Shown: piece by piece, positions 10,977 to 21,692 of the stretch | Layout of the letters: every line of letters starts with the position of its first letter | How positions within the stretch are numbered: position 1 is the first letter of the stretch | Position numbers and translations under genes: made by a program | Notes under the pieces: generated by a model | Database searches by the model: none | Seen by the model: only the letters and a program-made list of their open reading frames with translations | Told to the model about the DNA's origin: nothing | From: Labia minor | Taxonomy: Eukaryota > Arthropoda > Insecta > Dermaptera > Spongiphoridae | DNA length: 64,000 nucleotides | Direction: 5' to 3' | Assembly (NCBI GenBank): GCA_963082975.1 | Contig: OY720348.1 | Location: forward strand, 14,442,078-14,506,077

Positions 10977-12540
10977 TAATAATAACAAATATTAAATGTC
11001 AATCAATGATACTTGTATATAAATTATTGTTAATTTTAATTTTTTATTCATTTTAAATTAAATTTGTTATAATATTGTGTTATATTATTTGTATTCTTTA
11101 TTTGTTTTCTATTAGATTGCTTTTTTAACAAACCTTTAATGATAGGATAAATACATAAATAATTTAGATTTTCAATTATGAATTTTTTAAAGTTAAATAC
11201 TATTCAATTCCCTACCAAGTGAAATTAAGTTATCATAATGAATATTTTTGAAATTTACTATTATATGGTATATCATAAATTAGTTTACCTTAAATTCTTT
11301 TAAAAATTATTTCAAAAAAAAAAAATATATTTCTATTCAACATATATCATATATATCTCAATATAAATTCCAATTCCTTCAGGGTAAATTGCAATACTTA
11401 ATTTTTAACTTTCAATTGAAAAAATAAAACATTCCCAAAAAAATTTTTAGTTTTTAACTTTAAACTTTCATAATGAAACGTTCATCAATGATTATTTCAA
11501 TATTTAAATTAACCAATAATAAATCAAGAGTTATTTTTTTATAATTATTTCTTTTAATTAAATTTATAATTGCTAGTATTATTTATTTCTGTAAATCTTT
11601 GATTCAATTGAGACTATCATTTGAAAATATTATATAGGAGATGTTTCATACTTGGCAATTCTTGTAGAAGTGACTCTGTGAAGGCCTCACCCCAGCTTAA
11701 ATAGAAAAACCAAACTATTCATATTAAAAATCTAATCGGGTAATTACTTCTTTTGTTAAAGAAAAAATGAAAATATAATTATAATTAATTATTATATTGG
11801 AATATTACTATATAATAATAATTTATTTAGTTTTATTAAGGGTAAATTTTATTATTTTTTTTTAATGTTAGTTGTAAGCATTACAAAAATTAATCATAAT
11901 ACTAATTTTAATACTGTTAATATTTCAAAATAATTGCACCCGTAACCTTAGTTAAAACTATTCATATTAAAAATCTAATCGGGTAATTACTTCTTTTGTT
12001 AAAAAAAAAGGAAAATATAATTATAATTAATTATTATATATTGAAATATTACTATATAATAATAATTGAATTCGTTTTATTAATAGTAAGTTTTATTAAT
12101 ATATGTATATGTTTTACAAATATTTGTTAACTTTAAACTTTCATAATGAAACGTTCATCAATGAATAGAAAATAAGAAAAAAGATGAAACAGAATTCACA
12201 TTTCAAGAGAAATGAGAACAATTTATGTATTATTTTATTTATCAATGTACTATCATGTTTACGTGTATATTCTAATATTGTTTATATCTGGATTATTATT
12301 TATAATAAAAAGAAAATCAAAAATATTCATAAACTTTTTAATTTCATTTCTTATTCCCATTTCCCACTTCTTTTCCTAGTTCCAATCATCATTGGTTAAA
12401 TCTCTATCCGATTCTAAATTAATTATGATAGGAAAATAAAACTAACATAAGGATAGATAGAATAAATAAATGATAGACAGATAAACAGATAGATCGATAG
12501 GAATAAAAAAAGAATATATTTTATTAATCTAAATATAATA
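10977..12540. repeat. Repeat-module block
   Basis: Contains a degenerate R1 (11630-11770) and a local direct duplication (CTAATCGGGTAATTACTTC at 11731 and 11975, about 245 bp apart). Module M follows (about 12130-12540): CAAGAGAAATGAGAACAATT, then ATCATGTTTACGTGTATATT, ending in GATA-type runs and CTAAATATAATAATA. Module M recurs at 17080-17470 and, inverted, at 18140-18540. No gene is seen. Confidence 0.55.
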
Positions 12541-12544
12541 ATAA

Positions 12545-12619
12545 CCAGCTGGTCCGAGCGCCTTCGGCGCTCTTCACAGCTGGACGGGGGCTCCGCCCCC
12601 TGTACCCCCGAGTGGTACA
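12545..12619. repeat. Block of four consecutive GC-rich palindromes
   Basis: In 75 bp: CCAGCTGG (12545-12552), GAGCGCC-TTC-GGCGCTC (12556-12572), GGGGGC-TCC-GCCCCC (12586-12600) and TGTACC...GGTACA (12601-12619). CAGCTGGAC echoes the first motif. The block interrupts the module-M/R5 repeat exactly after CTAAATATAATAATA, so it is an insertion. It codes for nothing recognisable. Confidence 0.7.
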
Positions 12620-13144
12620 TCGTATTTGGTTAAAAGTAGTAAAAGGTTTTCATCCATTTTGTTTCAATCAGTATATTACATAAAACATTCATTTCTTTTT
12701 GTGTTCTTATTTAAAATATATTTTAATTTAATCAGTAAATTAATTATATATATTATTATTGTATATGTTATATCTATCTATTTATATAACTCAAAGATAC
12801 TCGAAAGTTCTTGGCTACATTTCTCCAAATGTCCCTATCCTGAGCCCTTGTCCCATCTCTCTTACGTCCCTTCCTATGCGTCCATGGTCTTTACTGCATG
12901 ATAACAGGCGTTTCCCGATTGATACCTCCATTTAAATTCTTCTCAAATATTATTATCCTTCGTGATTACATTCAATTTTTCTACATATTCAAATTTTATA
13001 TTTTCTATATTAATTAATACTGTTCCTCTTTATCACTAAATATTTTTTCTTATCACTATTTATTTCAAACCTCCATTAATTTTTCCTCGCCATTCAAATA
13101 ATAACATACAAACAGAAAAGTAGGCGTGTTGATATAAAATATAT
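12620..13144. other. AT-rich intergenic sequence, nothing recognised
   Basis: A slightly less AT-rich patch at 12800-12920 shows no frame, RNA fold or repeat that I can name. Confidence 0.4.
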
Positions 13145-13310
13145 ACCTGTGACACCGAACTATCACTCGACCTTTTAACCAATTTATACAATTTATTTTT
13201 ATATACTTTAAAAATTTTACAATTTTTTAATTATTTATTATAATTGTTAAATGGAATTTCTAAAAATGACCCATTAAAAATTTGTTTCCTAAAATGTTTC
13301 AAAATAATTC
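13145..13310 (+). repeat. Interspersed repeat family D, copy 1
   Basis: Shares about 165 bp with 61535-61680: ACACCGAACTATCACTCGAC followed by an AT-rich core including CAATTTTTTAATTATTTATT and CCATTAAAAATTTGTTTCC. Only the two copies are seen and the ends are uncertain. Confidence 0.6.
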
Positions 13311-13904
13311 AAAGAATATTTTGTTTATAAGTTTATTTTTTTAATATTTTATTTATAAAACACGAAAACATTTAAAATTATATGAATAATTGATCTCATA
13401 ATTGGATTTTTCATTTTCAATTGACGATTTGAATTCATAAAATATTAAAAAAAAACTTTTAAAACTTTTTAAATTATATTCAAGTAAGTATATAAGAATA
13501 TAAGATATATTATGGGTGAATTCAAAATGTATGAAGGGACACATAGATAGATATAACATTTACAATAATAATATATATAATTAATTTACTGATTAAATTA
13601 AAATGTATTTTAAATAAGAACACAAAAACAAATAAATGTTTTATCTAATTGAATATTTGATATTGTTTGAATATTTAGTAAATAATATTTTATAATATTT
13701 ACCGGAGTATAATAAATTGATAACATCATTTAATTCTCCTACTATATATCGAATCGAATATAAAGATAAATCTTCTTTTAAACGTTGTGTGAAACAATTT
13801 CAAATAATTTAAATGTAAAACTATTAATGAAATTAAAAAATCAAATATATGAATATAATATAAATATTTTTAATTTTATTTTAAGAATAGATATATATAT
13901 CTCA

Positions 13905-14103
13905 CAGGCGGTGGTTGTGACGTCATCCATATATTATAAATTTAAATTAAGAAGAACTAATAAAGTTTCGTGAGATGTGAACAATAAAACTCAATTTTTC
14001 TTTATAAATACTATCTCTGTTGTGAATTTCAAAAAAATCGTTAGAGCGGTTTTTGAGAACAATGAAACAGAGAAACAATTTTTACTCGTATAAGAAGATA
14101 AGA
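13905..14103 (+). mobile_element. Family C element (shares core with family B), copy 1
   Basis: Contains TGTGACGTCAT, TAAATTAAGAAGAACTAATA, CAATTTTTCTTTATAAATA, GAGCGGTTT and the end TTTTTACTCGTATAA...GATAAG. Other copies lie at 34412-34660 (inverted) and 62205-62465. It directly abuts the family B copy at 14104, and both share the GACGTCAT to CTAATAAA segment. Confidence 0.55.
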
Positions 14104-14718
14104 TAAGTTGACCTGTGGCCAGGTCCGAACCGACCGACGGTTTGAAATAAATTAATTTCCAGCTACAGAAACAATTTCAAATAATTTTAATATATCTATT
14201 AATACAATAAAAAACAGATATGGATATAACATAAATATTTTTAATTTTATTTTATTTATATGCGAGACCAGGCAGTGACGTCATGAATGGCTGGATGACG
14301 TCATATAATTTTAAATTAAGAAAAAAACTAATAAAAATGATTTTTCTCGAGAATAAAACCAATACAAAGTGCATGATTCGTGGTGATATGTAAAAAATCT
14401 CCTTATGTGAAATTTGGTGCGAAAATAACCCTTCCCTTCCTATCGTCGATCGCTAATACTACCACTTCCGGTTTCCGGATTTGCACCAAAAGTTGATCAA
14501 TTCATCCCACTGATGCATTAAGTAAATATACCCAATTTCATCAAAATCCGTTGAGCCATTCATGCTGTACACATCTATACGGACGGACGGACGGACAGAC
14601 ATCATGCTAAAGCTACTTTTTTCTGTTAAGAAAATGCATGATTCGTGGAGATATGTAAAAATCTCCACATGTGAAATTTGGTGTGAAAACAATACCTCCC
14701 TTACTATCGTCGGTCGGT
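14104..14718 (-). mobile_element. Helentron-like family B, copy 2
   Basis: In element orientation (- strand) it starts after a T-run with ACCGACCGACGATAGT. It carries a GTCC microsatellite and ends with the inverse (CGTCGGTCGGT) followed by a perfect hairpin GACCTG-GCCA-CAGGTC and AACTTA. This mirrors family A in layout with unrelated sequence. Full copies lie at 37007 and 44017. The weak open frame on the - strand (14459-14785) runs through the repeat and is not a gene. Confidence 0.72.
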
Positions 14719-15569
14719 AAAAATGAGAGATGAGATTTTCATTTTTATTATTTATTATTATTATATATCTAAAAAATAGAAACAAAAAAATACATTAATA
14801 ATTTACATGTTATATTAAGAATTTTTAAAATTCTAATACTTTTCAATTCACTACCAACATAAAGAAAGTTTTCACATATCAAATATTTTTTAATTTTCTA
14901 TTAAAATATTATCATTAATTCTTTTTATTTCATATTATTTATTTCATATTTATTTATTTATTATTGCAATGAGATAACAAAATATATTTTATTATAGAAA
15001 TTAATATTTTTTAAATATATTTTCTAATATTTTAAATATTTAATATACTTAAAGAAACTTAGTTTAATCTTAACTTTTGATTTTTCAGAAAGATAATTCA
15101 TAGATCAATGAGAATGAAGAAGGAAGGAAAAAAAGGAGAAGATATTCTTCAAGTTTTATTTATTTATTTATTTTTAGATAATTATCTTATGTAACTCTCT
15201 GTATATTGTAAATTTCTAATAATAATAAAAAAAAAAACAAATATAAATAATTATGATTTTTATTTCGAGTTAAAATTCCTAACCTTTCCTATCCAAAAAT
15301 ACAAAAAAATATAAAAAGATAACATTATTATTTTTATTATTATTGTCTTTATTGGTCCATATAGTTTATACATAGAAGTACACGTGTTAGATTTTTTTTT
15401 TAAATAATACTCTATTAACATTTATCTATTCTTTCTATGATGGAACAAAAAGATAAAATAATAAAATAATAAATAGGTTTTATAATAATTTAAGAATATA
15501 TTAAAAGATAAATAAATGGTTAGAATATTAAAATAAGTAATAAGAATATACGAGAAACTATAATACAAT
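14719..15569. repeat. Repeat-module block
   Basis: An R5 copy begins right after the family B end. Module R2 follows at 15083-15290 (GAAAGATAATTCATAGATCA). The rest is low-complexity AT. Confidence 0.5.
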
Positions 15570-16260
15570 CAGTGGCGTACCTAGAACTTTTGCCGCCCGG
15601 GGCGATCTCCAGTTTGCCGCTCTTTCTATTATAAGTCAATCAAATAGTTGTTTTTATAAATTAATACACATAAATAAATTATTAAGTTATTTAATCAATA
15701 TTAATTAATACACAGAGTAAATTTTTTTACTTAATTTGTATGCACTCGTATACATATTTATATAATATTTACTTTTCTAGCTTTCATACTAGAAAAATCG
15801 TGTATAATGCTCTCAAAATTTATATTATTTGTAATTTCTTGTTCTATTGACAATATTGCAAGATTTTGTAGTCTTAATTGACTCATTGTAGAACGAAGAT
15901 AATTTTGCCGAACAAAATCTTAAAGATGCGTTTACGAATTCAACGAATTTTAATGAATACAAAAAAATAAAATTATTATCCTGTTCTTGGAATTAGAATT
16001 CAAAATTTACACTAAAATGCATTTATATACACCGAGGAATAATATTCGAAATCATGTAGTTGATCATAATTTATATAAATCAAATAGTAAACTTATAATA
16101 ATCATAATAATCATTTATTATTCAAGAAAGAAAAAAAATAAATATGAAATGAATAAGTTGCTTTTTACAACTATAACAAAATATAAAAAATGCCGCCCCA
16201 AGATAAGTGCCGCCCGGTGAGGACCGCACCCACCGCCCCCCCCCCTTAGGTACGCCACTG
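15570..16260 (+). mobile_element. hAT-type non-autonomous element
   Basis: Ends CAGTGGCGTACCTAG and CTTAGGTACGCCACTG form a terminal inverted repeat. Flanks AATACAAT and AATATAAT are an 8-bp target duplication with one change. GCCGCCC-rich sub-termini surround an AT-rich interior. A C-run (16236-16245) interrupts the right end. No transposase frame survives. Confidence 0.78.
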
Positions 16261-16899
16261 AATATAATAATATATTATCTAGTTTAAAAACAAAAATAAT
16301 AAAAATTAGTTAATCTGAATTATTAATAAATTTATAAAAATAAAAGATCAGAGATTTTCAATTTTATTATTTCATAGAGATTTTAAAAAGACAAGAAAAT
16401 AAATGATATTAAGAGAACAAATGTTCAAATGAGACTGATTTTTATTAGATTAAGAAAATGTATTTTAAAAATGGGGTAAGGAATGGTGAATTATTATAAA
16501 GAATTAAATATAATGTGTTTATATGAAATTTTATTGAAATTGGATATAAAATTAAAAAATTATAATGATAATGGTTAAAGTTCTATCGAATTCTAAATCA
16601 ATCATGCTAGAAAAATAAAAATAACATAAGAATAGATAAGATTAAAAAAGAAAATATGTCTTATTAATTAATCTAAATATAATAATAAAAATGAGAGATA
16701 AGATTTTCATTTTTATTATGAATTAATATTATATATCTATAAAATCGAAGTGAGATTTCATATATTCATTCATTTCATATATATTATATATATCATATAT
16801 TGATTATTTTAATTTATTCATTCATTAATTTCTATTGATTAAGATGATTTTTGGATTATTATTAAATATTTTATGATTATATTTATAGAAATGGATTAG
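16261..16899. repeat. AT-rich repeat block
   Basis: Holds part of module M and an R5 copy (AAAAATGAGAGATAAGATTT near 16685). No gene is seen. Confidence 0.4.
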
Positions 16900-17470
16900 A
16901 TATTTTTTAAAATTATTTGTCCTCTAATAATTTAGTTTGAATTATTCTCAATAGATGACACTACGTGTAGGTTATCTAGCTATTATTTTTGATAAGATTC
17001 TATTACGTATACGTTTTACAAATATTCGAATAATTTCTTTTAATTCGAAATTTTATCTCATGTTAACTTTAGACTTTCAGAATGAAAAGTTCACCAATGA
17101 ATAAAGAATATGAAAAAAAAGAATCAGAATTTACGTATCAAGAGAAATGAGAACAATTTATGTATTATCATGTTTACGTGTATATTCTAATATTGTGTAT
17201 ATGTGAATTATTATTTATAATAAAATCAAAATCAAAAATATTGTTGAACTTTTTAATTGAATTGTTTATTCCTATTTTCCTCTCCTTTTCCAATTTCCAA
17301 TTATCACTGGCTAAACTCAAGATAAGAAAATGAAAATAACATAAGAATAGATAGCAATAAAAAAGAAAATATGTCTTATCAATTAAAGTAAATATAATAA
17401 TAAAAATGAGAGATGAGATTTTCATTTTGTTTATTAATTAATATTATATATCTACAAAATAGAAGCGAGA
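16900..17470 (+). repeat. Left arm of a 1.8-kb inverted duplication (module M)
   Basis: The run TTATTCTCAATAGATGACAC... ACTTTCAGAATGAAAAG... GAGATGAGATTTTCATTTTG reappears in reverse complement at 18130-18690 with moderate divergence. Confidence 0.6.
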
Positions 17471-17671
17471 TGGGTTCATGGGAGATTTCAATTGTTCTTT
17501 TCCATTCAATCCTAGATATATTTACATGTATTATATAAGAAATAAAATTAGATTTAAAATTATCGTTGTATAATATATTAACTTATACGAGTATATAAAA
17601 CAACCATAATTTAGAAATAAAAATTTTGAATTACATTAACTCACCCCTAAATACGTTTTTTATTCAAAAAA

Positions 17672-17930
17672 CACTCTTTTTTCAATTTATTAACATTTCT
17701 CTTAGAAATAATTTATTTAATTTAATTCTTTTTAGACCAAACTAATCTATGTGCAAATTACAATGTTTTTTTCATTTTTTAAAAATTCCAATTCTTTCTG
17801 CGAAAATTTCAACCCTTAAGTATGATCTTTTAACTGAAAAAAATTATTTCGATAATATTTTTAAAATTTTTGTTTTATAAATTATTTAAAAATATTTATA
17901 TTTTCATATATAATTATTTATATTTAAAAA
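17672..17930 (+). repeat. Direct repeat copy 1
   Basis: Shared with 18808-19060: CATTTCTCTTAGAA, TTTAGACCAAACTAATCTA, CATTTTTTAAAAATTCCAAT. It sits in the spacer of the inverted duplication. Confidence 0.6.
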
Positions 17931-18129
17931 AATATTAAATAATATTCTTATATCTAAACATACATGTATAATATATAATATAGATATGAAATAGATATGT
18001 AATTAGTGTGACTGCTGAACGCGATAATTTCTATATATTTCAATCAATTTCACCCAACTAATATATATAAATGAACCTACTAATAATACAATCATTTTAA
18101 ATTTTTTTATCATCATTTCTATTCTATTT

Positions 18130-18690
18130 TTTTAGATATATAATAATAATTAATAATAAAAATGAAAATCTCATCTCTCATTTTTTTAAATATATTAAGA
18201 TTAATATTAATTTTTTTTTATTCCTATCTATCTTTCGCGTTAGATCTATCTTTCTATCTTTTGTTTTTTCTATGTATTCTTGTTATTTTCTTATTTTCTT
18301 ATCACGATTTAAGTTGTAAATTAATCTTTGATGATTGAAAATTGAAAACCGAGATGTGGATAACAATTAAAATTTCAATTATAAAGTTCATCAATATTTT
18401 TGTTTTTCTATTTATTTTAAATAATAATTCATCACACAATATAAACGTATACATGATTACTTCGATAAATAAATAAATACCTTAATGTTGTTAATTTCTC
18501 TTGATATGTGACTTCTGTTACTTCTTTTTTCGTACTTTATTCATTCTGAAAATCAAAAGTTAACATAAGATAGAATTTCGAATTAAATGAAATAATTCAA
18601 ATATTTGTAAAACATAAGTAATATAATCTTATAAAAATATTAGCTGGAGAATCTGCATGTAGTGACATCTATTGAGAATAATGTGCACTA
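18130..18690 (-). repeat. Right arm of the inverted duplication (module M, inverted)
   Basis: Contains AATGAAAATCTCATCTCTCA, TTCATTCTGAAAATC and TGACATCTATTGAGAATAA, the reverse complement of 16900-17470. Confidence 0.6.
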
Positions 18691-18807
18691 AATAATAAGT
18701 TGTTTTTTTTTAAAAAAAAATATAATCACAATTATCTATATATATATTATCTTATTTAAAATGAAATCCTATATTGTTACAAATGAAGATTTATATAATT
18801 CTATATT

Positions 18808-19060
18808 TAAAAAACACCCTTTTTCAATTCATTAACATTTCTCTTAGAACTAATTTAATTAATTTAATTTCTTTAGATCAATCTAATCTAGGTGCAAATA
18901 ACAATGGTTTTTTCATTTTTTTAAAATTCCAATTCCTTTTGGGTAAATTTCAACCTTTAATTTTGAACTTTTAACTGAAAAAAAATTATTTCCAATAATA
19001 TTTTTTAAATTATTTTAAAATATTTATATTTTCATATAAAATTATTTGTAAATAAAAAAA
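18808..19060 (+). repeat. Direct repeat copy 2
   Basis: Second copy of 17672-17930, about 1.14 kb downstream. Confidence 0.6.
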
Positions 19061-19789
19061 AAACAAATAATAGCATCAAAACAATAATATCAATGAAATT
19101 TTTTTTTCAGTATGAGTATCAAATTAGGTTTAAATATTCCTTGAAAAAATAATTAACATAGGAATCTTGTCAAAATAAGATTTGCTTATAAAAATAAAAA
19201 TTATTTTATGGTTCATTTTTATAACGATAGGTACAGTTTTGGAGAAATAAATTAACTTACTATTATTAATTTAAATCTACATAAGAAAAAAACAACAAAA
19301 TAAATAATTTTTTCAACTTTAATAATTTATAGTAAATATCCTGAAAATATTTTTAGATGGGGCGAAATATTAAAGTAGAAAATAAAATTGATTAATTATT
19401 TTTTTAACTAATTTCTTTTTTACTTTTTTTTAATTTAAAAAAATATTAAAATATATTTCTATTTTTAAGTATTTAGTTGTTAAATAAATTTTATCTTTAA
19501 TATGTTATTATATATTTCTTAACAGTATACATTTGAAGGTATAAGATGATAGGAATTTTTAAAAAGGTGAGGAAGCACAGGAATAATTCTAAACCCATTA
19601 GATAATAAAATAAGTATGTTTCTATTTTTTTAAAATATTTATTTAACAAGTAAACATATTTGATATGTGTATGATATTGGAATATTTATTAAATTATCAT
19701 AGGTATTGTCATAAAAGAAATTATACATGATGGATAGAAGAGTATAAGCTAACTTAAATCACAATTGGATTATCAAATTCCTAATTGAA
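19061..19789. other. AT-rich sequence, nothing recognised
   Basis: Mostly homopolymer and TTA/ATA tracts. No repeat family or gene is identified. Confidence 0.4.
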
Positions 19790-20180
19790 AAGTCAATTGT
19801 GCATGATAGTCAAAGTCTTCCACAATGCAATTTCGGGTCCTTTCCTCGGGACATTGGTGTAAAATCCGATCAGAAGGTTTGCTCGGGCACAAAAGAAAGA
19901 AAGCCCATTTACCAAATCTATTGCAAGTGAACGAGACTTTGGAAATATTGGATTAATATTGAACTCTCGATAGTAGAACCATACATACCGAGATCGTTTG
20001 TTATTTATGGATCTACCTCTCGTAAATTATTTCTTAGATGATGCAGAGTATGAAGGTTAACGACGTTCTCAAGCAAGTGACCTAAAGATAATGCAGAGAC
20101 ATTTATTTACAAAGTGGAAAAGAGTTGACTTCACTTTCCATTATGGAATTTGGAAACTTGGTTTAACATTTATAATCATT
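19790..20180. other. Non-repetitive island downstream of the PRDM gene
   Basis: About 390 bp of higher-complexity sequence (for example TCGGGTCCTTTCCTCGGG) with no long frame. It may be a conserved non-coding element or a 3' exon of an unlisted transcript. Function is not recognised. Confidence 0.3.
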
Positions 20181-20745
20181 GCACAAATTCAAGAGATTCA
20201 TTCTTTTTATTTATTTATTTATTTTTTTTTTCTATTTTTTTTTTATATATAAGAATCGAATCATCAAAAAATTCGAGAGTGAATTTTTATTTAAACAAAA
20301 AAAAAAAAAAAAAAAAAAAAATTATCGAAAATTTTTTTTATAACTTCTTTATTATTTTTCTCAATAAATAAATAAATATCTTTAATACAATATTTTGAAT
20401 AAAATAAAAAATAAGTTCTATTATTAATAAAGAGACTAATTATATTAATTGATTGAAATGGTTAGATTCATTTTTTTTTCTCTTAGAATAATAATAATAA
20501 ATACATAAGTTGGTACTTTGTACGTAAAGTTATTTTTTTTTTTTTGTTACAAAATTTTTCTATTTGTTTTAATATATATCTTATTAATAAAGAAAGAAAT
20601 TTATATACATTTTATAGAGATTTATAAACCTTTGGTTAATGTTGACTAATTTAATTTTAACAAATATTTTTTTATTTATAAGAAATAAAAATGTTATATA
20701 CATATAGATATGTATATATGAATATATGTATATATTGAGATAGAT

Positions 20746-20781
<36 letters not shown>

Positions 20782-21520
20782 ATACATATGCATAAACCCA
20801 GATTCGACGAGCAATGCTAAGCAGTTGCTTGTACTTTCTAGGAGGCGATTTTTTTTTGTTTTTGTCCTTTCCTCCATTACATAATTTCAGCATTTAGCTT
20901 TTATCTGATCAATTACAATTGGTTTCACCTCCTGTAACTTTACTGGAATGTTTAATGGAATTATCTAACTAGCTGACAAAAAAAGAGAGACTTGATAAAA
21001 AGATCAAAAGTCATGTGATTGGTTCATTCAGAAGGGTAGGAGGGAGAAGGGGACTTGCTTGACATGTAAAATTTTGTAATTTGTATAATGAAGTGGTTGA
21101 ATGTTTTACAATTTTTTTCCTCTGGTTTAGAAATATAATTGAAAAAAAACACAAAGTCCAAAATGACATTTTTGATTCTTTATAAACCTTTCTAGAATTG
21201 TCAATGAGCCACATTATTTCTCTATTTATATAAGTTTTTCATGATCCATATATTTATATATATTATGAATATTTATTTTTTAAAAACCGAGTATATAATG
21301 AAATAAATCGATTATTATTATTAGACAAATAATTTATATGTTACATGAGATTACAGGTTTAATATTCCAAATTACTTTGTACATTAAAGTAAATAAATAT
21401 AACTTACAAGTTTATATATATATATATAAAATTTCATTAGTAGAAGCTTAAATTTTAAATACAAAGCCGGCTCTAGATAATGGCAATTTGGAATTTATAA
21501 CTAGTTTAAAGTGATAAACA

Positions 21521-21554
<34 letters not shown>

Positions 21555-21660
21555 GGAGAAGAAATAATGAATAAGACGACGTTAAGACATGGAACCGGCG
21601 AATATATCTATGACATCAATATAATTATTGTTCAGAATGAAAACACAAGGAAATGAAATT
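20181..21660. other. 3' flank of the PRDM gene
   Basis: AT-rich with a poly-A tract (20300-20320), AT microsatellites (about 20745-20790 and 21520-21545) and a modest non-repetitive patch at 20790-21220. Open frames here are interrupted microsatellites and are not genes. Confidence 0.4.
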
Positions 21661-21667
21661 AGAAGAA

Positions 21668-21673
21668 TTTATT
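21668..21673 (-). terminator. ham: Candidate poly(A) signal of the PRDM gene
   Basis: AATAAA on the - strand, about 20 nt past the stop codon (21693-21695). Being so close to the stop, it would give a very short 3' UTR, so longer forms ending further left are likely. Confidence 0.35.
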
Positions 21674-21692
21674 GTTTGGTTCCAGATCACTG

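Noticed and set aside
12545..12619. Bacterial contamination or a prokaryotic terminator
   Set aside because: The block is embedded seamlessly in a repeat that recurs elsewhere in the window, so it is native.
14459..14785. 108-codon - frame
   Set aside because: Runs through a Helentron-like repeat and its GGAC microsatellite into module R5.
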